Of a DNA stretch of 64,000 nucleotides, positions 56,949-64,000 are shown one piece after another. Source of the DNA: Paracoccus mutanolyticus (GTDB taxonomy: Bacteria > Pseudomonadota > Alphaproteobacteria > Rhodobacterales > Rhodobacteraceae); the NCBI RefSeq assembly GCF_003285265.1, contig NZ_CP030239.1, positions 434,001 through 498,000 on the forward strand, given 5' to 3'. The notes beneath the pieces are model-generated. The model saw nothing but the letters and a program-made list of their open reading frames with translations, did no database searches and had not been told where the DNA came from. Made by a program: the position numbers and the translations under genes. Each line of letters begins with the position of its first letter. Within the stretch, counting starts at the first letter, position 1.

Positions 56949-57590
56949 ATGACCGCCCAGCTTCACTGTTTCGGAGAATCCGGCCACTCCTACAAGGTGG
57001 CGTTGATGATGCAGCTGACCGGCTATCCCTGGCAGCCGGTCTTCGTGGACTTCTTCGGGGGTGCCACGCGCAGCCCCGATTACCGTGCCCTGAACGAGAT
57101 GGCCGAGGCGCCGGTCCTTGTCGAGGATGGCCGCACCCTGACCCAGTCCGGCGTCATCTTGCTGCACCTGGCCCGGCGGACCGGACGCTTCATGGAAGGC
57201 GACCGAGACGAGATCCTGCGCTGGCTGTTCTGGGACAACCACAAGGGTTCGGCACAATTCGGAACGCTGCGCTTCCTGATGAACTTCCTGGCGCCCGAAA
57301 AGCGCCCTGCCGAGGTGATCGGCTGGATGCAGGGGCGGGCGCGGGCGGCGCTGAAGACGCTGGACGGGCATCTTGCCACCCGCAACTGGCTTGCGGGCGA
57401 AAGCGCGACCATCGCCGATCTCTCCTGCTGCTCATATCTTTTCTATCCCGAGCCCTTCGGCTTCGAACGGGCCGACTGGCCCCATGTCGACGGCTGGCTG
57501 GCGCGCATCCAGGCGCTGCCGGGCTGGAAACACCCCTATGACCTGATGCCCGGCAACCCTTCGGACCGGGCCGCGAAGGAGGACGCATGA
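56949..57590 (+). CDS. Glutathione S-transferase family protein
   Basis: A 213-residue two-domain GST: thioredoxin-fold N-terminus (LHCFGESGHSYKVALMMQLTG, then MAEAPVLVEDGRTLTQSGVILLHLA near residue 58, the glutathione-binding TQSGVI motif) and helical C-terminus (GHLATRNWLAGESATIADLSCCSYLF near 140). ATG 56949 starts the family sequence. Its stop overlaps the thiolase ATG (ATGA), so it belongs to the beta-oxidation operon; its role there is unknown. Confidence 0.86.
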   Translation: MTAQLHCFGESGHSYKVALMMQLTGYPWQPVFVDFFGGATRSPDYRALNEMAEAPVLVEDGRTLTQSGVILLHLARRTGRFMEGDRDEILRWLFWDNHKGSAQFGTLRFLMNFLAPEKRPAEVIGWMQGRARAALKTLDGHLATRNWLAGESATIADLSCCSYLFYPEPFGFERADWPHVDGWLARIQALPGWKHPYDLMPGNPSDRAAKEDA

Positions 57591-58795
57591 CCGACGCATT
57601 CATCTATGACACCGCCCGCACGCCGCGCGGCAAGGGCCGTCCCGATGGCAGCCTGCACGAGGTCACCTCGGTTGCGCTGTCGGCGCGGCTTCTGAACGCG
57701 GTGAAGGCCCGCAACGGCCTGGAAGGCCACGCGGTCGAGGACGTGATCTGGGGCAATGTCACCCAGGTCAAGGAACAGGGCGGCTGCCTTGCCCGCTCGG
57801 CCGTGCTGGCCTCGGACCTGGACGAATCGATCCCCGGCCTTTCGATCAACCGCTTCTGCGCCAGCGGCATGGAGGCGGTGAACCTGGCCGCGAACCAGGT
57901 GCGCGCCGGCGCCGGGTCTGCCTATATCGCAGGGGGCGTCGAGATGATGGGCCGCGTCGCCATGGGCAGCGACGGCGCTGCCATCGCGGTCGACCCGAGC
58001 CTGACCTTTCCGACCTATTTCGTGCCCCAGGGCATCAGCGCCGACATCATCGCCACCGAATACGGTTTCACCCGCGAGGATGCCGACAAGCTGGCCGTCG
58101 AAAGCCAGCGCCGCGCCGCGCAGGCCTGGGCCGAGGACCGCTTTGCGAAATCCATCGTCCCGGTTCTGGACCAGAACGGGCTGACCATCCTCGAGCGCGA
58201 CGAATACCTGCGCCCCGGCACGACGCTGGAGGATCTGGCCAGACTGAAGCCCGCCTTCAAGGACATGGGCGAGTCGATGCCCGGTTTCGACAAGGTGGCG
58301 CTGCTGAAATACCCGCACCTGCCCGCCATCGACCACATCCACCATGCCGGAAACAGCTCCGGCATCGTGGACGGGGCGGCGGCGGTGCTGATCGGCGACG
58401 CGGAATTCGGCAAGGCCCACGGGCTGACGCCCCGCGCCCGCATTCGCGCCACCGCCAAGATCGGCACCGACCCGACCATCATGCTGCAGGCCCGGTCCAC
58501 GTCACCAAAAGATCCTGCGCGACACGGCATGTCGATCAGCGACATCGACCTCATCGAGGTGATCGAGGCCTTCGCCTCGGTCGTCCTGCGCTTCATGCAG
58601 GCGTTCCAGGTCGACCCCGGCATCGTCAACGTGAACGGCGGCGCCATTGCCATGGGTCATCCGCTGGGCGCAACCGGCGCGATCATCATCGGCACGCTGC
58701 TCGACGAACTCGAGCGGCAGGACAAGACAGTCGGCCTGGCGACGCTCTGCATCGCCTCCGGCATGGGCGCGGCCACGATCATCGAGCGGGTGTGA
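57587..58795 (+). CDS. Acetyl-CoA acyltransferase (thiolase)
   Basis: The thiolase cleaves 3-ketoacyl-CoA to acetyl-CoA plus a shorter acyl-CoA. The 402-residue protein shows the acyl-accepting cysteine in [14 protein letters not shown] near residue 88, [19 protein letters not shown] near 247, [15 protein letters not shown] near 352 (catalytic His) and the second cysteine in [13 protein letters not shown] near 388. Around 58488-58530 ten residues ([15 protein letters not shown]) do not match relatives, which read like GPVPVTKKILRD; two compensating indels in the DNA explain it, so the gene stays open but is locally scrambled. Confidence 0.9.
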   Translation: MTDAFIYDTARTPRGKGRPDGSLHEVTSVALSARLLNAVKARNGLEGHAVEDVIWGNVTQVKEQGGCLARSAVLASDLDESIPGLSINRFCASGMEAVNLAANQVRAGAGSAYIAGGVEMMGRVAMGSDGAAIAVDPSLTFPTYFVPQGISADIIATEYGFTREDADKLAVESQRRAAQAWAEDRFAKSIVPVLDQNGLTILERDEYLRPGTTLEDLARLKPAFKDMGESMPGFDKVALLKYPHLPAIDHIHHAGNSSGIVDGAAAVLIGDAEFGKAHGLTPRARIRATAKIGTDPTIMLQARSTSPKDPARHGMSISDIDLIEVIEAFASVVLRFMQAFQVDPGIVNVNGGAIAMGHPLGATGAIIIGTLLDELERQDKTVGLATLCIASGMGAATIIERV

Positions 58796-58796
58796 C

Positions 58797-59294
58797 ATGC
58801 CGAAGCTTGACCTGTCGGCCGCGCCGATCAAGACCGGGTCGATCTATCCCCCGCCCTACGCGGCGCAAATGGCCGGCCGCTCGTCGCTGCGGCTGGGCGA
58901 ACTGGCCGGGCTGACGCAGTTCGGCGTCAACATCGTGACGCTGGAGCCGAGGGCGGTCGCCTCGCTCAGGCACTGGCACCTGCGCGAGGACGAATTCGCC
59001 ATGGTCCTTTCCGGCACGCTGGTCCTGATCGAGGACGAGGGCGAGTTCCCCATGGTCGCCGGCGACTGCGCCGCCTGGAAGGCCGGCGTGCCGAACGGCC
59101 ACCGCTTCGTCAACCGCTCGGACCAGCCGGCGCGCTTCCTGATCGTGGGCAGCAAGGCCCCGGCGGAAACCGCCACCTATTCGGACGTGGACCTGAAGCT
59201 CGTCATCCAGGACGGCAAGGCCCGCTTTACCTATCACGACGGCAGCGACTGGACCGGCCCCCGCGACCTCGCGCCCAAGGGAGAGACAGAATGA
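58797..59294 (+). CDS. Cupin-domain protein
   Basis: A 165-residue single-domain cupin: [41 protein letters not shown] (residues of about 59-100), with the HxH-x4-E metal motif, and [20 protein letters not shown] carrying the second histidine. ATG 58797 begins right after the thiolase stop. It is inside the beta-oxidation operon (its stop overlaps the FadB-type start). No substrate can be assigned; it may be a CoA-thioester isomerase-like or a regulatory cupin. Confidence 0.8.
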   Translation: MPKLDLSAAPIKTGSIYPPPYAAQMAGRSSLRLGELAGLTQFGVNIVTLEPRAVASLRHWHLREDEFAMVLSGTLVLIEDEGEFPMVAGDCAAWKAGVPNGHRFVNRSDQPARFLIVGSKAPAETATYSDVDLKLVIQDGKARFTYHDGSDWTGPRDLAPKGETE

Positions 59295-61474
59295 CCGACT
59301 TCACCATGCAGAAGGACGCCGAGGGCGTCGCCATCATCACCTGGGATGTGCCGGGCAAGTCGATGAACGTGCTGTCGCTCGACGGCGCGGCGGAACTCGA
59401 TGCGCTGATCGACGAGGCGCTTGCGGACGATGCGGTCAAGGGCATCGTCATCACCTCGGGCAAGAAGGACTTTGCCGCCGGCATGGACCTGAACGTGATC
59501 GCCGCGATGAAGGACGGCGGCGCGCAGGCGGTGTTCGACGGCATCATGGGGCTGCACCACGCGCTGCGCAAGATCGAGCTGGCCGGCATGGACCCCAAGA
59601 CCAAGACGGGCGGCAAGCCCATCGCCTCGGCCCTGCCCGGCACGGCGCTGGGGATCGGGCTGGAGCTGCCGCTGGCCACGCATCGCATCTTTGCCGCCGA
59701 GAATCCCAAGGCCAAGATCGGGCTGCCCGAGATCATGGTCGGCATCTTTCCCGGCGGCGGCGGCACCACCCGACTGGTGCGCAAACTGGGCGCGATGGGC
59801 TCGGCGCCCTTCCTGCTGGAAGGCAAGCTGAGCGACCCGGCCAGGGCCAAGGCGGCGGGCCTGATCGACGAGGTCGCGGCCGACCCGGTCGCCGCCGCGC
59901 GCGCATGGGTGCTGCAAGCCGGCGACGCCGATCTGGTGAAGCCCTGGGACGCCAAGGGCTACAAGATGCCGGGCGGCGAACCCTATCACCCGGCGGGCTT
60001 CATGACCTTCCTTGGCGCCAGCGCCATGGTGCATGGCAAGACGCTGGGCGTCTATCCGGCGGCCAAGGCCCTGCTTTCGGCGGTCTATGAAGGCGCCATG
60101 GTGCCCTTCGACACCGCGCTGAAGATCGAGGCGCGCTGGTTCACGAACGTGCTGATGAACCCCTCGAGCACGGCGATGATCCGGAGCCTGTTCATCAACA
60201 AGGAGGCGCTGGAGAAAGGCGCGAACCGTCCCGAGGCGCCCGACCAGAGGGTCAGGAAGCTGGGCATCCTCGGCGCCGGCATGATGGGGGCGGGCATCGC
60301 CTATGTCTCGGCCATGGCCGGGATCGAGGTCGTGCTGATCGACGCCGCCCAGGACGCCGCCGACCGGGGCAAGGCCCATTCGGCCGACCTGCTGGACAAG
60401 GCGGTCAGCCGCCGCAAGGCGACCGAGGAGAAAAAGGCCGAGGTCCTGGCCCGCATCACCGCGACGACCGATTACGCCGCGCTGGCCGGCTGCGACCTGG
60501 TGGTCGAGGCCGTGTTCGAGGACCCGAAGATCAAGGCCGAGGTGACCGCCAGGGCCGAGGCGGCGATCTCCGCCGACGCGATCTTCGCCACCAACACCTC
60601 GACCCTGCCGATCAGCGACCTGGCCCGCGCCAGCAGCCGCCCGGACCAGTTCGTCGGCATCCACTTCTTCTCGCCCGTCGACAAGATGGCCCTGGTCGAG
60701 ATCATCAAGGGAAAACGGACCGGCCCCCGCGCCGTCGCCAAGGCGCTCGACTTCGTGCGCCAGATCCGCAAGACGCCCATCGTGGTCAATGACGCGCGGT
60801 TCTTCTACGCCAACCGCTGCATCATCCCCTATATCAACGAAGGCATCCGCATGGTGGCCGAGGGCGTCAGCCCCACCCTGGTCGAGAATGCCGCCAAGCT
60901 GATGGGCATGCCGCTGGGGCCGCTGCAGCTGGTGGACGAAACCTCGATCGACCTCGGCGTCAAGATCGCCAAGGCAACCCGCGCCGCCCTAGGCGATGCC
61001 TACCCCGACGATGCGGTGGACGCGGTGATCTTCAGGCTGGCCGACCAGGGCCGGCTGGGCCGCAAGGCCAAGGCCGGCTTCTACGACTATGACGAGGGGG
61101 CCAAGCGCCAGGGCCTCTGGCCGGGTCTTGCCACCGAATGGCCCGAAGCCGACCAGCAGCCCGACCTGACCGAGCTTCAGCACCGCCTGATGTTCGCCCA
61201 GTCGCTCGAGGCGGTCCGGGCCCTGCAGGACGGCGTACTCGAGGACATCCGCGAAGGCGATGTCGGCGCCATCCTGGGCTGGGGCTTCGCGCCCTGGACC
61301 GGCGGCCCCTTTGGCTGGCTCGACATGCTGGGCGCCGCGCGCGCCGTCGAGATCGCCGAAGGGCTGGCGCGCAAATTCGGTCCCCGCTTCGCCGCGCCGC
61401 AACTGCTCAAGGACATGGCGGCCAAGGGCGAAAGCTTCTATGGCCGCGTCAGTACCGGCAAGCAGGCCGCCTGA
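59291..61474 (+). CDS. Bifunctional enoyl-CoA hydratase / 3-hydroxyacyl-CoA dehydrogenase (FadB/FadJ type)
   Basis: This multifunctional enzyme hydrates enoyl-CoA and oxidises 3-hydroxyacyl-CoA. The 727-residue protein is intact. The crotonase part (residues 1-300) shows ITSGKKDFAAGMDLNVIAAM near 58 and PEIMVGIFPGGGGTTRLVRKLGA near 150; the dehydrogenase part begins KLGILGAGMMGAGIAYVSAMAGIEVVLID near 320 and continues with NTSTLPISDLA and FVGIHFFSPVDKMALVEII; a C-terminal helical domain ends near 720. Last gene of the operon; a 72-base palindromic repeat follows. Confidence 0.94.
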   Translation: MTDFTMQKDAEGVAIITWDVPGKSMNVLSLDGAAELDALIDEALADDAVKGIVITSGKKDFAAGMDLNVIAAMKDGGAQAVFDGIMGLHHALRKIELAGMDPKTKTGGKPIASALPGTALGIGLELPLATHRIFAAENPKAKIGLPEIMVGIFPGGGGTTRLVRKLGAMGSAPFLLEGKLSDPARAKAAGLIDEVAADPVAAARAWVLQAGDADLVKPWDAKGYKMPGGEPYHPAGFMTFLGASAMVHGKTLGVYPAAKALLSAVYEGAMVPFDTALKIEARWFTNVLMNPSSTAMIRSLFINKEALEKGANRPEAPDQRVRKLGILGAGMMGAGIAYVSAMAGIEVVLIDAAQDAADRGKAHSADLLDKAVSRRKATEEKKAEVLARITATTDYAALAGCDLVVEAVFEDPKIKAEVTARAEAAISADAIFATNTSTLPISDLARASSRPDQFVGIHFFSPVDKMALVEIIKGKRTGPRAVAKALDFVRQIRKTPIVVNDARFFYANRCIIPYINEGIRMVAEGVSPTLVENAAKLMGMPLGPLQLVDETSIDLGVKIAKATRAALGDAYPDDAVDAVIFRLADQGRLGRKAKAGFYDYDEGAKRQGLWPGLATEWPEADQQPDLTELQHRLMFAQSLEAVRALQDGVLEDIREGDVGAILGWGFAPWTGGPFGWLDMLGAARAVEIAEGLARKFGPRFAAPQLLKDMAAKGESFYGRVSTGKQAA

Positions 61475-61522
61475 CGTAAGGCAAGGGACAAGACTGCCGC
61501 GGCGGTCTTGTCTGCACGGCCC

Positions 61523-61594
61523 GCATGGGTATTTGGACAACAAGGAAACATAGGAAGCGGCGCCCGTGCTTCCTTGTTGTTCAAATACCCATGC
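61523..61594. repeat. Near-perfect inverted GGGTATTTG pair (copy F)
   Basis: Two 25-base arms (61523-61547 and 61570-61594), each GCATGGGTATTTG followed by (G/A)ACAACAAGGAA, are identical except one base and face each other across a 22-base loop. They lie between the convergent fadB-type and PfkB genes, each arm oriented with one gene. A long hairpin would form in either transcript, suggesting a bidirectional transcript end. Confidence 0.75.
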
Positions 61595-61611
61595 AATGGC
61601 GCCACAAGCGC

Positions 61612-62617
61612 CTAGATCAGCCCTTCGGCGCGGAAGGCCGCCAGCAGGTCGCTTTCGGGCCGAGGCCCGACATGGGAAATCACCTCGGCCGCCGCGATGC
61701 AGCCCATGCGTCCGGCCACCGCCAGCGGCTGGCCGCGCGCGGCCCAGGATCAGCCCGGCCGCGAACAGGTCGCCGGCACCGGTGGCATCGACGGGGACGA
61801 CGCGATGCACCGGGGCCGTCACCCGTTCCTCGCCCCGGATCAGGATCGCATCCTCGCCCGAGCGGGTGCAGATCACCGTGCCGCAATCGGCGCGGGCCAT
61901 CTGCAGCGCCTGTTCCAGATCCGTCACCTGATAGAGCGATTGCCATTCATGGACGTTGCCGATGACGTAATCCATCGGCCCGGCGACCAGACGGCGAAAG
62001 CCTTCGCGGTGGCGGTCGACGCAGAACGGATCCGACAGCGCGATGCCCGCCTGCCCGCCGGCGGCGTGGCAGGCCTCGGCGGCCTTCAGGAACGCCGCCT
62101 TGCCGGCGTCCTTGTCGAAGAGGTACCCCTCCAGGAACAGCCAGTCGCAGCCGCTGAAGGTGGCGGGGTTCACGTCCTCGGGCCCGAGTTCGCCGGAAAT
62201 CCCCAGATAGGTGTTCATCGACCGCTCGCCGTCCGGCGTCACGAAGATGATCGAACGCGAGGTCGGCGCCACCTCCCCGGCCACCGGCGGATTGACGAAG
62301 ACGGTGCCCTGCGCCTCGGTCTGCTCGGCATAGGACAGGCCCAGCGGATCGCCCGCCACCTTGCCGATGAAGGCAGTGCGCAGCCCCATCATCCCCAGCC
62401 CCGCCAGCGTGTTCGCGACCGAACCGCCCGGCACCAGCCGCGCCTTCCCGGCCTGCGGATCGGCGGATTGCGCGGCCATCAGGAACTCGGACCGCTCGCG
62501 GTCGATCAGCTGCATGATGCCCTTTTCCACCCCCAGTCGCGCCAGCGTCGCATCCGAGGTCGGCGCAATCACATCCATCACGGCGTTGCCGATCCCGATC
62601 ACATAGGGGGTGGTCAT
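61612..62617 (-). CDS. PfkB-family sugar/adenosine kinase (frameshifted near end)
   Basis: A ribokinase-fold kinase of the adenosine-kinase-like group. Visible: VIGIGNAVMDVIAPTSD at the N-terminus, VPGGSVANTLAGLGMMGLRTAFIGKVAGDPLG near residue 63 (signature 1), and VPVDATGAGDLFAAGLILGRAR near 290 (signature 2 with catalytic Asp). A one-base shift near 61738 moves the last 40 residues (VAGRMGCIAAAEVISHVGPRPESD) to another frame ending at the TAG at 61612. About 334 residues. Substrate (adenosine, guanosine or a sugar) cannot be fixed. Start overlaps the nth stop (four bases). Confidence 0.85.
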
Positions 62618-63282
62618 GCGGTCTTCTCCTCATAGGGGCAGAGGTCTTCGATGGGGCAGATAGCGCAGCGCGGGCGGCGCGCCTGGCAGATGTAGCGGCC
62701 GTGCAGGATCAGCCAGTGATGCGCATTCTGCTGGAAGGGCACGGGGACATTGTCCTCGATGGCGCGCTCGACCGCCTCGACGTCGCGACCGGGCGCGATG
62801 CGGGTGCGGTTGCCGACGCGGAAGATATGGGTGTCGACCGCCTGCGCGGGAAAGTCGAAGACGCTGTTCAGGACCACGTTGGCGGTCTTGCGGCCGACGC
62901 CCGGCAGGGTCATCAGCGCGGCGCGCGACTGCGGCACCTCGCCGCCGTAAACCTCGACCAGGATGCGCGACAGGGCGATCACGTTCTTTGCCTTCTGGCG
63001 GTAAAGGCCGATGGTCCTGATATGCTCGGTCAGGCCGTCGACGCCCAGGTCCAGCATCTGCTGCGGGGTGGCGACGCGCTGGAACAGGGTCTTGGTCGCC
63101 TTGTTCACGCCCACGTCGGTCGCCTGCGCCGACAGCGCCACCGCGACCAGCAGGGTGAAGGCGTTGGTGTATTCCAGTTCCGTCACCGGATGCGGATTGG
63201 CCTCGCGCAGGCGCGAAAAGATCTCGATCTGCGCGGCATAGGGCAAGGCAGCAGGAATGCGGGGCGAAGCGGGGCGGGCCAT
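62614..63282 (-). CDS. nth: Endonuclease III
   Basis: Nth is a bifunctional glycosylase/AP lyase that removes oxidised pyrimidines. The 222-residue protein is intact: TELEYTNAFTLLVAVALSAQATD near residue 33, the helix-hairpin-helix LMTLPGVGRKTANVVLNSVF near 118 with the catalytic lysine, VDTHIFRVGNRT with the catalytic aspartate, and the [4Fe-4S] loop C-x6-C-x2-C-x5-C (CQARRPRCAICPIEDLC) near 200. ATG 63280-63282 is the family start; longer upstream extensions are not. Confidence 0.95.
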   Translation of the reverse strand: MARPASPRIPAALPYAAQIEIFSRLREANPHPVTELEYTNAFTLLVAVALSAQATDVGVNKATKTLFQRVATPQQMLDLGVDGLTEHIRTIGLYRQKAKNVIALSRILVEVYGGEVPQSRAALMTLPGVGRKTANVVLNSVFDFPAQAVDTHIFRVGNRTRIAPGRDVEAVERAIEDNVPVPFQQNAHHWLILHGRYICQARRPRCAICPIEDLCPYEEKTA

Positions 63283-63371
63283 GGCCGACTGATGCACCGC
63301 CCTGCCCTTCGACGCAAGCCACTGGATTCCGTCGCCCGCGCTGCTAGTCTGACCGGGACAGGAGGAACACC

Positions 63372-63974
63372 ATGACCCGGACAATCCTCGCCCTTGCGCC
63401 CGAGCTGCCATCCGCCTATGCTGCGTCGAGCCCTGGCCCGGCGAGCCCGGCGAGGCCGGGGACCTGTGCACGGCTGCTTTGGGAAGTCCCCTGCCAGGGC
63501 CCGGTCGTCGCCCTGGGAGCGTGCGGGGCGCTGTGGGGGCTGGGCTTTGCGGCCGAAGGCACGCCGGACGCGGTTCTGGCCGATCTGGGCGCCCGCTGGC
63601 CCCGCGCCCGCCTGGTCGCGGCACCCGAGGCCTTGGCCCCCGCCATCCAGGCGCTGCGGCAGGGCCAGGGCGACATCACCGTCCGCCTGTCGGGCACGGG
63701 TTTTCAGATGCTGGTCTGGCAGGCGCTGCTGGAGGTGCCCCCGGGCCAGGTCATCAGCTATGCCATGCTGGCCCACCGCATCGGCCGGCCGCGCGCGCTG
63801 CGGGCCGTGGGCACCGCGGTCGGGCAGAACCCGGTCAGCTGGGCTGTCCCCTGCCACCGGGTCACCCGCACCGACGGCAGCATCGGCGGCTATCACTGGG
63901 GCGAGGCGGTCAAGCGCGCGCTGCTGGCCCGCGAAGGCGCGGCTATCGGACCCCGCGCCATCCCCTCGTTGTGA
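63372..63974 (+). CDS. ogt: Methylated-DNA--[protein]-cysteine S-methyltransferase
   Basis: This suicide enzyme removes alkyl groups from O6-guanine. The 200-residue protein has the helix-turn-helix FQMLVWQALLEVPPGQVISYAMLAHRIGRPRALRAVGTAVGQNP and the active-site motif VPCHRV (Cys near residue 160), then GSIGGYHWGEAVKRALLA. The N-terminal half (residues 1-90) is a poorly conserved domain. ATG 63372 follows AGGAGGA. It diverges from nth; both are DNA-repair genes. Confidence 0.92.
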   Translation: MTRTILALAPELPSAYAASSPGPASPARPGTCARLLWEVPCQGPVVALGACGALWGLGFAAEGTPDAVLADLGARWPRARLVAAPEALAPAIQALRQGQGDITVRLSGTGFQMLVWQALLEVPPGQVISYAMLAHRIGRPRALRAVGTAVGQNPVSWAVPCHRVTRTDGSIGGYHWGEAVKRALLAREGAAIGPRAIPSL

Positions 63975-64000
63975 CCGGTCGCGCCGGATTTCCCGCGTAT

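Overview
The window is high-GC DNA, consistent with a chromosomal segment of a Paracoccus-like alphaproteobacterium (Rhodobacteraceae). The evidence is: DUF2484 wedged between murC and murB; a circularly permuted two-piece tmRNA gene encoding the tag ANDNRAPVALAA; the cell-cycle phosphotransferase ChpT; an olsB-olsA ornithine-lipid pair; the HPr/EIIA-Man/RapZ/HprK phosphorelay beside pckA; a NAD-dependent molybdenum formate dehydrogenase operon (fdsGBA-fdhD-fdsD); and an ethylmalonyl-CoA-pathway type methylsuccinyl-CoA dehydrogenase. It is almost entirely core metabolism and housekeeping. No complete mobile element, prophage, CRISPR array, rRNA or tRNA is visible.

Layout. 0-4.8 kb: cell-wall/division cluster ftsW-murG-murC-DUF2484-murB (minus). 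5-10.2 kb: terC, then a P-loop ATPase-metA-ppk2 unit and an orphan spermidine/putrescine-type binding protein. 10.3-10.7 kb: ssrA. 10.7-15.6 kb: proA, an unknown alpha/beta hydrolase, chpT, DUF3553, olsB-olsA. 15.6-20.6 kb (minus): SLC13 permease, YmdB-type phosphoesterase, ubiB, ubiE. 20.7-27.5 kb: mutM, enoyl-CoA hydratase, rpsT, dnaA-dnaN-recF, a VOC protein. 27.4-36.7 kb: adenine deaminase, recO, a META lipoprotein, mcd, a TauE/SafE exporter, dapE, GNAT, a small membrane protein, gshA. 36.8-41.9 kb: DUF2852 with a TetR gene, the HPr-EIIA-RapZ-HprK phosphorelay, pckA. 42.1-50.4 kb: rnr and the formate dehydrogenase operon. 50.4-54 kb: DUF1476, purC-purS, LysR, two thioesterases. 54-61.5 kb: two MerR regulators and a beta-oxidation operon (acyl-CoA dehydrogenase, GST, thiolase, cupin, FadB-type fusion). 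61.6-64 kb: PfkB kinase, nth, ogt.

Sequence quality strongly shapes the reading. About twenty core genes, several of them essential (murG, ftsW, dnaN), are interrupted by one-base frameshifts while every conserved block is still present in another frame. That pattern fits residual indel errors in a long-read-like consensus, not decay, so I annotate these as single genes. In addition, six genes carry a stretch of roughly 80-180 bases in which the family sequence is replaced, with little change in total length, by unrelated DNA. In two of them (the ATPase and dnaN) the foreign piece reads as the C-terminus of a TraG/VirD4 type IV coupling protein, and in rnr it reads as an IS21 IstA transposase. 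The donors are mobile-element genes that are not otherwise in the window.

The most interesting regulatory structure is a family of short gene-end elements with the core GG(G/A)TATTTG followed by an A-rich tail, which occur just downstream of genes, often after a GC-rich hairpin and often as inverted pairs. Other sites worth attention are an 11-bp-phased GTGTACGC array ahead of murB, a 27-bp palindrome controlling DUF2852 next to its likely TetR repressor, and a LysR-type TTGAT-N7-ATCAA site ahead of the formate dehydrogenase operon.
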